Shown here: positions 17,214 to 24,936 of the stretch, piece by piece | Numbering within the stretch: position 1 is the first letter of the stretch | How the letters are laid out: every line of letters starts with the position of its first letter | Assembly (NCBI RefSeq): GCF_018603885.1 | Contig: NZ_JAHGAW010000015.1 | Location: forward strand, 61,840-125,839 | Direction: 5' to 3' | DNA: 64,000 nucleotides | From: Sphingobium nicotianae | GTDB taxonomy: Bacteria > Pseudomonadota > Alphaproteobacteria > Sphingomonadales > Sphingomonadaceae | Notes under the pieces: generated by a model | The model's input: only the letters and a program-made list of their open reading frames with translations | Told to the model about the DNA's origin: nothing | Database searches by the model: none | Program-made: the position numbers and the translations under genes

Positions 17214-17669
17214 ATGGATCTCAAATTCAAGGTGGCGATCCGGGTCGCCCGGCCGGTCCATGAGGTGTTCGAGGCGGTGGCCGATCCCGATCAGCTCTCG
17301 CATTATTTCACCACCGGCGGCGCCAAGGGCCGGCTGGAGACCGGCGCGACGGTGATGTGGGATTTCCACGACTTTCCGGGCGCCTTCCCGGTCGAGGTGG
17401 TCGAGGTCGTGCCGGATGCCAGGATCGTGCTGCGCTGGGCCGCCAATGACAAGTCAGCGTCGACGCCCTACCAGACGCAGGTCGAGATGAGCTTCGAAGG
17501 GTTGGACGATGGCCGCACCCTCGTCTCGATCAGCGAGCATGGCTGGCACGAGACGCCGAGCGGCCTCGCCACATCCTATGGCAACTGCATGGGCTGGACC
17601 CAGATGATCTGCGCGCTGAAGGCCTGGATGGAGCATGGCGTCAATTTGCGTGAGGGCGCGTTCAAATAG
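17214..17669 (+). CDS. SRPBCC (AHSA1-type) domain protein
   Basis: A 151-residue START-like protein. The opening FKVAIRVARPVHEVFEAVAD and the closing GWTQMICALKAWMEHGVNL are typical of the AHSA1/activator-of-Hsp90-like group, which binds hydrophobic ligands in a deep pocket. The ligand is unknown. It is divergent from an ArsR gene across a perfect palindrome, a frequent arrangement in which the ArsR protein represses both. Confidence 0.9.
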   Translation: MDLKFKVAIRVARPVHEVFEAVADPDQLSHYFTTGGAKGRLETGATVMWDFHDFPGAFPVEVVEVVPDARIVLRWAANDKSASTPYQTQVEMSFEGLDDGRTLVSISEHGWHETPSGLATSYGNCMGWTQMICALKAWMEHGVNLREGAFK

Positions 17670-17738
17670 CCGAATTCCCCAGATTTTACAGGAACGGCTC
17701 GGTTCCCTAACGCGTTATGACACCGAAAGGAGCCGATC

Positions 17739-17882
17739 ATGGACATCGAGATTCACAAAAGCACGGATGATGCGCGCGCGGGCAGCACACCTCACATCGT
17801 CCGCTACGTTCTCGCTGTATCGCTGTTTCTTGCGATCCTGGCGCTGGCGGGACTGTTTCTGTGGGGCACCACGCAGGGCTGA
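17739..17882 (+). CDS. 47-residue single-pass membrane protein
   Basis: ATG at 17739, stop at 17880-17882, with a strong ribosome site (AAAGGAG, about 17726). The first 20 or so residues are polar (MDIEIHKSTDDARAG) and are followed by one hydrophobic helix, YVLAVSLFLAILALAGLFLW, and the short tail GTTQG. The pattern is that of a small inner-membrane protein. No family is recognised. Confidence 0.6.
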   Translation: MDIEIHKSTDDARAGSTPHIVRYVLAVSLFLAILALAGLFLWGTTQG

Positions 17883-18080
17883 CCGTCACCGGTCGATGAT
17901 TCGAAACCTGTCGGGAGGGCGGCTCCGACAGGATTGGTGAGCCGGTTGCGGGATCGGCTGTGGACGCAGGCCGGCGACCCCGAAACAAAGGTTTAACTCG
18001 CGCTTGCTAAGCCCGGGTTTGGTTGGGAGTTGTTCCAACGTTCAGATTTCATCTGATCGCGCGCAACCCGGGGGCTCTGA

Positions 18081-18689
18081 ATGCAAGACGGCAGCGAGAC
18101 CGGCCAGGCCGACCCAGCGTCCGCGGCGGATGGCGATCCAGCACGGAGCGTGCGCGAGGTGCCGCTCTGTGTCGATCTGGACGGCACACTGACATTAACC
18201 GACCTGCTGCACGAGGGCGCGGTGCGTTATTTCAAGAGCTCGCCGTTCGCCATCTTCCACATGCTGTTCTGGCTGCTGCGCGGCAAGGCACATCTCAAGC
18301 GGATGCTGGCCGAACACGCGGTCATGCGCGGCGATCTCCTGCCCTATCGTGCCAACCTGGTCGCATTCCTTGAGGAAGAACGGGGACGCCAGCGCGAGAT
18401 CCATCTCGTCACCGCCTCGCCGCAAGCCTGGGCCGATATGGTCGCCGGCCATCTCGGCCTGTTCGACGGCGTGATCGGCACCACTGCCGAGAATCTCAAG
18501 GGCAGCCGGAAGGCGGCGATGCTGGTCGAGCGCTACGGGCATCAGGGCTATGACTATGTCGGTGATCATCCCGCCGACCTAACGGTGTGGAAAACGGCGC
18601 GCACGGCCCATTCGCCGGGCCGCGCGGGCGCAGCCTGGCCGCGCAAGCGACCGGCGCCGCGCCGGGCCAGGTGTTCGACGGCGGCATGA
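18081..18689 (+). CDS. HAD-family phosphatase, N-terminal half of a split HAD-UbiA gene
   Basis: Residues 25-165 are a haloacid-dehalogenase phosphatase: motif I VDLDGTLTLTD, motif II HLVTASP, the conserved Lys in GSRKAAMLVE and motif III YVGDHPADL. In many proteobacteria this domain is fused to a UbiA prenyltransferase. Here the UbiA part continues in another frame (+2), and the last 30 residues of this ORF (RTAHSPGRAGAAWPRKR) look like out-of-frame read-through. Its TGA overlaps an ATG of the UbiA ORF as ATGA, so two separate coupled proteins are also possible. It may dephosphorylate the prenyl-phospho-sugar made by its neighbour. Confidence 0.8.
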   Translation: MQDGSETGQADPASAADGDPARSVREVPLCVDLDGTLTLTDLLHEGAVRYFKSSPFAIFHMLFWLLRGKAHLKRMLAEHAVMRGDLLPYRANLVAFLEEERGRQREIHLVTASPQAWADMVAGHLGLFDGVIGTTAENLKGSRKAAMLVERYGHQGYDYVGDHPADLTVWKTARTAHSPGRAGAAWPRKRPAPRRARCSTAA

Positions 18690-19603
18690 GCTCGACTCTC
18701 AAGGGCCTCGTCAAGGCCGCTCGGCCTCATCAATGGTCCAAGAATCTGCTGCTCTTCGTCTCGATCACCGCGGCGCATCAGCTGTTCAATTTCGGCGCGC
18801 TGATCAACGTCGTGATAGCCTTCGCCAGCCTGTCGCTGATGGCCTCGGCCACCTACATGATCAACGACCTGCTCGATCTCGATGCGGATCGCGCCCACCC
18901 CCGCAAGCGCAAGCGGCCCTTCGCGAGCGGCGCCGTCAGCATCGCGGACGATATCAAGGCGATCATCGTGCTAGCGCTGGTCGCCATCGGCCTGGCTGCC
19001 CTGCTACCGCCCTTCTTCGCGGTGCTTCTGGCCGTCTATGTCGCCACGACGCTCGCTTATTCTTTCCGCCTCAAGCGCGCCGCGCTGGCCGACGTCATCA
19101 CCCTCGCCGGCCTCTACACGCTGCGCATCGTGATCGGCACGGCGGCGGCGGGCATTCCGATCTCGACCTGGCTGCTCGCCTTCTCGATGTTCTGCTTCAT
19201 CACTCTCGCCATCGCCAAACGCTGCGCCGAGCTCACCGGGACGCAGGTCGATCCCAACGCGAAGATCGCCGGACGAGGCTATTATGGCGCGGATATCGAG
19301 GTGCTGGCAGGCATGGGCAGCGCCAGCAGCTTCTGTGCCTCGCTGGTGCTCTGCATCTACACCTCCCAGCCCTATGTGCTCACGCGCTATTCCAGCCCTG
19401 CGCTGCTCTGGCTGCTCTGCTCCGTGATGCTCTACATCCTCAACCGCATCCTGATCTTGGCGCGGCGCGGCCACATGGACGATGATCCGATCATCTTCTG
19501 CGTGCGAGACAGGATCACGCTCAAGCTGCTCGCCGTCTCGGCCGTCATCGTCGTCGCGGCGGCCCTCGTGCATCTTCCTGTGGATCTGATCGCCAATGTC
19601 TGA
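18686..19603 (+). CDS. UbiA-family prenyltransferase, likely polyprenyl-phosphate phosphoribosyltransferase type
   Basis: A 305-residue inner-membrane protein with about nine helices. ARPHQWSKNLLLF is characteristic of the decaprenyl-phosphate phosphoribosyltransferase-like branch, not of ubiquinone UbiA, and INDLLDLDADR gives the Asp-rich motif. The related enzyme joins phosphoribosyl diphosphate to a polyprenyl phosphate. The ATG at 18686 overlaps the HAD stop (ATGA). The frame stays open upstream to a GTG at 18587, and the extra residues GPRGRSLAAQATGAAPGQ look like the missing HAD-UbiA linker, which argues for a frameshift in an ancestral fusion. Confidence 0.85.
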   Translation: MSSTLKGLVKAARPHQWSKNLLLFVSITAAHQLFNFGALINVVIAFASLSLMASATYMINDLLDLDADRAHPRKRKRPFASGAVSIADDIKAIIVLALVAIGLAALLPPFFAVLLAVYVATTLAYSFRLKRAALADVITLAGLYTLRIVIGTAAAGIPISTWLLAFSMFCFITLAIAKRCAELTGTQVDPNAKIAGRGYYGADIEVLAGMGSASSFCASLVLCIYTSQPYVLTRYSSPALLWLLCSVMLYILNRILILARRGHMDDDPIIFCVRDRITLKLLAVSAVIVVAAALVHLPVDLIANV

Positions 19604-19637
19604 CCCGCGACCGGACCTCAACAGGGGAAAACAGTCC

Positions 19638-20010
19638 ATGACCGTCGCGCTCCTCCTGCTGATCCTCCCCAGCACGACGTTCAACGCCTTCGCCCAAATC
19701 GCGCTGCGCAAGGCGATGCTCGTGGCCGCGCCGGGCATGCCGCCGCTGACCGGTCCGGTGGCGCTTGGCCTCCACCTCATTACCAGTCTTTATCTTTGGG
19801 GCGGGCTGCTGCTCTTCGGCGGCAGCATCGCTGTGGCTGGGCGTGCTGGCGCGCGTTCCCGTCTCGGCCGCTTATCCGATGGCCTCGCTCGGCTATGTCG
19901 TGGCGGCGGCGACCGGCGTCATGCTGCTGGGCGAGACGGTGACGCTGGGCCGTGCCATCGGGCTCGTCGTGATCTGCCTCGGCGTGTTCATCGTGGGACG
20001 CACGGTCTGA
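19638..20010 (+). pseudogene. SMR/ArnE-like lipid-linked sugar flippase gene, frameshifted
   Basis: The first part reads MTVALLLLILPSTTFNAFAQ and continues to LYLWGGLLLFGGSI. Near 19830-19845 the hydrophobic reading moves to the next frame, LWLGVLARVPVSAAYPMASL, ending GLVVICLGVFIVGRTV at 20010. Joined together they make one four-helix protein of about 123 residues of the small-multidrug-resistance/ArnE-ArnF type, which flips polyprenyl-phosphate sugars. One extra base (or two lost) explains the break. It could be a real mutation or a sequencing error. It stands between the UbiA and glycosyltransferase genes. Confidence 0.75.
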
Positions 20011-20075
20011 CCTGCAACCTTGCGAGGGCCTGACTTCCACAATATCGATGCTGCATTGCGGACAGGGGTGACGTC

Positions 20076-21782
20076 TTGACGAACAGATCCATCAGCCCGG
20101 CACGACCGGCCCTCCTCCCTTGGGCTGTGCTCATCGCCATCCTCGCTGTGCTCGTCGGCGCCAGCGTCGGCATTATGGCGGACGCGCCCTATAATGACGA
20201 TTTCGCCTATCTGACGAGTGTCCGCTGGCTGCACGAAGCCGGCGTGCTCAAGTTCACCAACTGGCAGTATATGACTCTCGTCACCCAGACCGCGCTCGGC
20301 GGCCTGTGGACCTTCTTCTTCGGCTACTCCGTCCACGCCCTGCGCATCCTGACGCTCGTCATCTGGGCCGTGGGGACAGTCGCGCTGGTCCAGGCGCTGC
20401 GGTCTGACAACTGGGTCAAGACGCTCATCCTCCTGTCCGCCGCCGCGCTCAGCCCGATGGCGCTGGTGCTTGCCACCTCCTTCATGACCGACATCTATTA
20501 CTGGGCCTTGATCATCGTGGCGATGACGCTGTTCGCGAGCGGCCTCGAAACGGATCGCCGCGCCGTGCTCATCGCCAGCTGGGTGGTCCTGTTCCTCGCA
20601 GTGTTCGTGCGGCAGGTCGCCCTCCCTGTCGCCGTCGCCTTCGTCATCGCGGATCTCCTGAAGAACGGCTTCAGCCGCTCCGTGCTCGTCCGCTCGGTGC
20701 TGCCGCTCGCGCTGATCGCGCTGGCCTATGCCCTGTCGGTGAAGCTTGCTGCAGCCACCATCGGCCTGCCGCGCGATTTCACCGATTCGACCGCCGCGAT
20801 CTCCCACATGCTGCGCGATCTCATGATGCTGAAGCTCGGCGCGTTGCGGCCCTTTTTCAACGCCTGCATCCTGACTTCGGTCTATGTCGGGCTGTTCTTC
20901 ATCCCGCTGTTCCTGGCCGGCCTGGTCGGGATGATCCGCCTGCCCTATCCGCGCCTGACCGCTGCCGGCACGATCGCACTGGGTGCGCTGCTGTTCGTCT
21001 GCTTGGCGCTGCTGGTGAAGCAGCCGCTGCCATCGGCGGGCAATCTCATCAATCTCTACGGCCTAGGACCGCGCAGCGACTGGCGGGAACTGGGCTCATC
21101 AGTGCCGCCGGTCTGGTGGGCAGTAACGGTGCTTGCCAGCCTTTCCGGCGCCTTCCTGGTGACGGCCATTCTTTGCGAAATTGCGTCGATCCTGCTGACC
21201 GGCGGATGGCGGGCCCTGCGCGGGCAGTGGCGCCCGCTGATGTTTCTCGTCGCAGCGGTGCTGGGCAATGCGCCATTGATGGTCGGCTATGCCGCCTGGT
21301 TCGATCGCCATCTGCTCGCCCTTCTGGCGATGCTGGGGATCGGCTGCCTCTCGCTGCTGCGCTTCGCTCCCGTGTCGGCGCCGCGCACCGCCGTCCCGGT
21401 GGTTCCGGCCTTGCTCGGTATCCTCCTGTCGATCCTGCTGCTGCATGATTTCGGCGCCTGGCAGCGCGCGACATTGCAAGGATATGCTGCTCTGCAGGCG
21501 CATGGCATTGCCGCGTCACAGGTCGACGGCGGCTTCGAGATATCGAACCATGTCCTGCACGCGGCTGCCCGCGCGGATCAGCCCGCCCCGGACGTCCTGC
21601 ATCTGGAGGTCCGGTCGCGCCCCTGCCAGGTCACGGATCTTGAAACGACGCGGGCGGGAGGTGCCATTGCCGGCATCGTTCCGATCGAGCGCTGGCTGCC
21701 GATCGGCCCGGCTGCCGTTTCCTATCGCTGCGGCGAGTTCACCGGTCCCGACGTCCCAAGAGCCGCAGCCGTAGCGCATTGA
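20076..21782 (+). CDS. ArnT-like membrane glycosyltransferase
   Basis: A 568-residue polytopic protein with about ten to twelve helices. The first periplasmic loop has Asp-Asp in ADAPYNDDFAYLTSV (residues 41-42), the position of the catalytic acidic residue in GT39/GT83 (PMT/ArnT-like) enzymes that use polyprenyl-phosphate sugars. A soluble tail follows the last helix. With the prenyltransferase, phosphatase and flippase upstream, it would be the transfer step. The acceptor is unknown. Its last 44 bp overlap the 3' end of argG on the other strand. Confidence 0.75.
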   Translation: MTNRSISPARPALLPWAVLIAILAVLVGASVGIMADAPYNDDFAYLTSVRWLHEAGVLKFTNWQYMTLVTQTALGGLWTFFFGYSVHALRILTLVIWAVGTVALVQALRSDNWVKTLILLSAAALSPMALVLATSFMTDIYYWALIIVAMTLFASGLETDRRAVLIASWVVLFLAVFVRQVALPVAVAFVIADLLKNGFSRSVLVRSVLPLALIALAYALSVKLAAATIGLPRDFTDSTAAISHMLRDLMMLKLGALRPFFNACILTSVYVGLFFIPLFLAGLVGMIRLPYPRLTAAGTIALGALLFVCLALLVKQPLPSAGNLINLYGLGPRSDWRELGSSVPPVWWAVTVLASLSGAFLVTAILCEIASILLTGGWRALRGQWRPLMFLVAAVLGNAPLMVGYAAWFDRHLLALLAMLGIGCLSLLRFAPVSAPRTAVPVVPALLGILLSILLLHDFGAWQRATLQGYAALQAHGIAASQVDGGFEISNHVLHAAARADQPAPDVLHLEVRSRPCQVTDLETTRAGGAIAGIVPIERWLPIGPAAVSYRCGEFTGPDVPRAAAVAH

Positions 21783-22956
21783 GCTTGATGAAGCCGGCCG
21801 CGTCGCGCTGGTCATAGGCGCCCGCATCATCCTCGAAGGTCACGACCTTCTCGCTGTAGAGGGAATAAGGCGACTTGCGGCCGACCACGATGACATTGCC
21901 CTTGTAGAGCTTGAGGCGCACCGTGCCGGTGACCTTCTCCTGGCTGTGATCGATCGCCGCCTGCAGCATCTCGCGCTCCGGGCTGAACCAGAAGCCGTTG
22001 TAGATGAGCTCGGCATAGCGCGGCATCAGCTCGTCCTTGAGATGCGCGGCGCCGCGGTCGAGCGTCAGCTGCTCGATGCCGCGATGGGCGAGGTGATAGA
22101 TGGCGCCGCCGGGCGTCTCGTACATGCCGCGCGACTTCATGCCGACGAAGCGATTCTCGACCAGATCGAGCCGGCCGATGCCATGCTTGCGGCCAAGCTC
22201 GTTGAGCGCTTCGAGCAAGGTGGCGGGCGACATTTTCCTGTCGTTCAGCGCGACGCCGTCGCCGCGTTCGAAATCGACGGTGATATATTCCGGCGTGTCC
22301 GGCGCATCCTCCGGATTGACGGTGCGCGAATAGACATAGTCCGGCACCTCCTCCCACGGATCCTCGAGCACCTTGCCCTCCGACGAGGTGTGCAGCATGT
22401 TCGCGTCGGTGGAGAAAGGCGCCTCGCCGCGCTTGTCCTTGGGCACCATGATCTGATGCTGCTCGGCCCATTCGATGAGGCGCGTGCGGCTGGTCAGATC
22501 CCATTCGCGCCAGGGGGCGATCACCTTGATGTCCGGCTGGAGCGCATAATAGCTGAGCTCGAAGCGGACCTGGTCATTGCCCTTGCCGGTCGCGCCGTGG
22601 GCGACCGCATCGGCGCCGACCTGCTGCGCGATCTCGATCTGGCGCTTGGCGATGAGCGGCCGCGCGATCGAGGTGCCGAGCAGGTACAGCCCTTCATAGA
22701 GCGCATTGGCGCGCATCATCGGGAAGACATAGTCGCGCACGAATTCCTCGCGCACGTCGTCGATGAAGATATGCTCGGGCTTGACCCCGGCATTGAGCGC
22801 CTTGGCGCGCGCCGGCTCCAGCTCCTCGCCTTGCCCCAGATCGGCGGTGAAGGTCACCACTTCGCATCGATAGTTGATCTGCAGCCATTTCAGGATGACG
22901 CTGGTGTCGAGGCCGCCGGAATAAGCGAGGACGACGCGCTTGATTTGATCAGACAT
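21739..22956 (-). CDS. argG: argininosuccinate synthase
   Basis: Joins citrulline and aspartate using ATP, the penultimate step of arginine synthesis. The 405-residue protein opens with the PP-loop KRVVLAYSGGLDTSVILKWL (SGGLDTS at 13-19) and contains HGATGKGNDQVRFELS and PYSLYSEKVVTFE, all family signatures. Length is normal. It is convergent with the glycosyltransferase gene, with a 44-bp overlap of the 3' ends. Confidence 0.97.
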   Translation of the reverse strand: MSDQIKRVVLAYSGGLDTSVILKWLQINYRCEVVTFTADLGQGEELEPARAKALNAGVKPEHIFIDDVREEFVRDYVFPMMRANALYEGLYLLGTSIARPLIAKRQIEIAQQVGADAVAHGATGKGNDQVRFELSYYALQPDIKVIAPWREWDLTSRTRLIEWAEQHQIMVPKDKRGEAPFSTDANMLHTSSEGKVLEDPWEEVPDYVYSRTVNPEDAPDTPEYITVDFERGDGVALNDRKMSPATLLEALNELGRKHGIGRLDLVENRFVGMKSRGMYETPGGAIYHLAHRGIEQLTLDRGAAHLKDELMPRYAELIYNGFWFSPEREMLQAAIDHSQEKVTGTVRLKLYKGNVIVVGRKSPYSLYSEKVVTFEDDAGAYDQRDAAGFIKLNALRLRLLGRRDR

Positions 22957-23039
22957 GGCAGATCCTGTGGCTGGGAAAATATGAACGGCGCGCGGTTAAC
23001 AGGGGGGGAGCCGGAGCGCAACAACTCGCGCAGCCGCGC

Positions 23040-24131
23040 TCAGTGCATGATGCCCATGGCGAGGAGGATCGCGAGATACAGGATCAGCACGAACAGGCCC
23101 ATCGCCATGAGCAGACCGGTACGCAGCAACGTGCCCAAGCGGCTGCTGCCATAGGCGCCACGCAGCTGGCGATAGGCATGGAGCGGAGGCACGAAGACGG
23201 CGGCCAGCGTGATGACCGACGCCGGCGCGCCGAGCGCGCCCGCGATCGAGAGGACCGTCACCAGCAGCAGCATGAAGGTGATCGAGAAGGTCACGAACAC
23301 CAGATGATCGTAGAATTTATACTGGCGCTTCCAGAAGAAGAGCAGCCAGACCAGCGGTGTCGAGAGCGGGATCAGCAGCCAGCTATATTTATAGGCGCTC
23401 GATTGCAGCCGGTAGAGGAACAGGCCCGGATTCTCGTTCGCGGCCTGAATGCCGTGATCGAGCGTCGCCCAGCCGGTCTTGATGCCGTTGATGAACTGGC
23501 CGCTCTCGCGCTCGGGCTTCGAGCCCTCGGCGGGAACCAGGCCGCGTGCGGTCTTGAGGCCGTCAATCTCGTCAACGATGTCGGCACGCGCCTTCGCGAG
23601 ATCGCTGGCGTCCTGCCCGCGTTTCTTCACGTCCGTGATCTTCGCGTCGACGGCGGCGAGCTTCTTTGTCTGGGCAGCGAGTTGCACGTCGAGATTGGCC
23701 CTGGCGTGCGCCCGGTCCGGTGCGTTCACATGCACGTTGCCGATATCGCCGGCGAGGCTGCCGACCACCGCGAACATCAGGAAGGTGCAGAACAGGAACA
23801 GCGCCAGCGGCGACACGAATTTGGCGCGCTCGCCCGCGATATAGCGCCGGGTCAGCTCGCCGGGACGCAAGAGCAGCATCGGCAACGTCGCCCAGATCTT
23901 CCCTTCGAAATGGAAGACGCCGTGCAGCAGGTCATGCGCGAAGCCGGCGATCGTGCGGTGCAAATGGCTGTTCTGGCCGCAAGTCTGGCAGAAGGGACCG
24001 GCCAGCACCGTGCCGCAATTGAGGCAGGCGTCATGGCCCGCATGGCCGGTCTCGCCATGGCCCGGCTCGACCGCGCTTGCAATCACCGCGCCGGTCGCGG
24101 CATCGGCGGCGGCTTCCAGCCCTGATGTCAT
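23040..24131 (-). CDS. DUF3667 membrane protein with zinc ribbon
   Basis: A 363-residue protein. It has an N-terminal C-x2-C, C-x2-C ribbon (CLNCGTVLAGPFCQTCGQ), the DUF3667 signature FAHDLLHGVFHFEGKIWATL with LRPGELTRRYIAGERAKFVS, and several membrane helices in the C-terminal 200 residues. A helical segment with possible coiled coil (about 150-200, LAAQTKKLAAVDAKITDVKK) links them. The function is unknown. The ATG (MTSGLEA) at 24131 is preferred to the TTG at 24149. Confidence 0.88.
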   Translation of the reverse strand: MTSGLEAAADAATGAVIASAVEPGHGETGHAGHDACLNCGTVLAGPFCQTCGQNSHLHRTIAGFAHDLLHGVFHFEGKIWATLPMLLLRPGELTRRYIAGERAKFVSPLALFLFCTFLMFAVVGSLAGDIGNVHVNAPDRAHARANLDVQLAAQTKKLAAVDAKITDVKKRGQDASDLAKARADIVDEIDGLKTARGLVPAEGSKPERESGQFINGIKTGWATLDHGIQAANENPGLFLYRLQSSAYKYSWLLIPLSTPLVWLLFFWKRQYKFYDHLVFVTFSITFMLLLVTVLSIAGALGAPASVITLAAVFVPPLHAYRQLRGAYGSSRLGTLLRTGLLMAMGLFVLILYLAILLAMGIMH

Positions 24132-24474
24132 GGCGCGGCGTACCCCCAAAGTCGCTCTTCAGTGGTCCGGTCTAACAGCGGCGGATTGGCCCGGCAACGG
24201 CGCGACTGCAAACTGCCCGCAAAAGGATTATGAGGCGGCGCTGGCGCAGCTCCAGCAGGATGAGATCAAGGAATTTGCGGGGGATGTTACGTGTACGCGA
24301 GATCGGTTCGCCCAGGATCGGCGCGCCGGCGCCGGCCAGATGCGTCGTCGCCTCGAGGCATATTTCTATTTATTCGGCAGCATTGCCCGCCCGGCCGCCC
24401 CGCCTCTCCGGCGCGCGCACATCGAGCGGGCGCGCCCTCTCCCGCATCCGGCGAGGGCTGCATGATCAAATGGA
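24132..24474. other. 343-bp stretch without a recognised gene
   Basis: Lies between the start of the DUF3667 gene and the 3' end of a tyrosine-phosphatase remnant. Short open frames here (24230-24487 plus, 24287-24562 minus) have Arg/Pro/Ala-rich, low-complexity translations typical of non-coding high-GC DNA. No RNA gene or repeat was recognised. Confidence 0.55.
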
Positions 24475-24715
24475 CTATTCCAGATAAAGTGCCTTGAGCC
24501 GGGCGAGATCGACCTTGGTGACGCCGACTTCCTTCTCGAGATAGGCATCGACTGATCCCCATTTGGCGTCGATCTCATCGAACGCCCCTTTGAGGAAGGG
24601 CGTGCCGTCCGCCTCCTGCAGGGGCTGCGGCGTCATATAGGCCGGGTTGTCCTGATAGCGCGAGAAGAGCTGGGCCGCCGCGTCAATGATCGTTGTCAGG
24701 AAGCATTCCGATAAC
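24475..24715 (-). pseudogene. 3' remnant of a tyrosine-protein phosphatase gene
   Basis: The end of this minus-strand frame (FLKGAFDEIDAKWGSVDAYL, EKEVGVTKVDLARLKALYLE) is the usual C-terminal motif of bacterial/fungal-type tyrosine phosphatases (Tyr_phosphatase3). The part with the catalytic HCxAGKDRT loop is missing. Upstream of about 24715 the reading becomes unrelated (HPRCWRQCRLPNREAS). The remnant cannot be active. Confidence 0.6.
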
Positions 24716-24936
24716 GATGAGGCTTCGCGATTTGGCAAGCGACATTGCCGCCAACATCTTGGGTGGGCTGTGTATTCGTGCAACAGGCCGGCACAGATCG
24801 TAATGGAAACGTAACAATCTAACCGTCACTGCTTGCCATACGCAAGTTCGCGGTGCTTCTTCCAGCGCGTCAAGTCTCTGATCGAGAGGGACGGCGGGAG
24901 GATGTCGTGAGGCTCTGAAACAGAGGAGCCCCCGCC

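Noticed and set aside
21946..23154. 402-codon plus-strand frame opposite argG
   Set aside because: Antisense shadow of argG without any recognisable domain.
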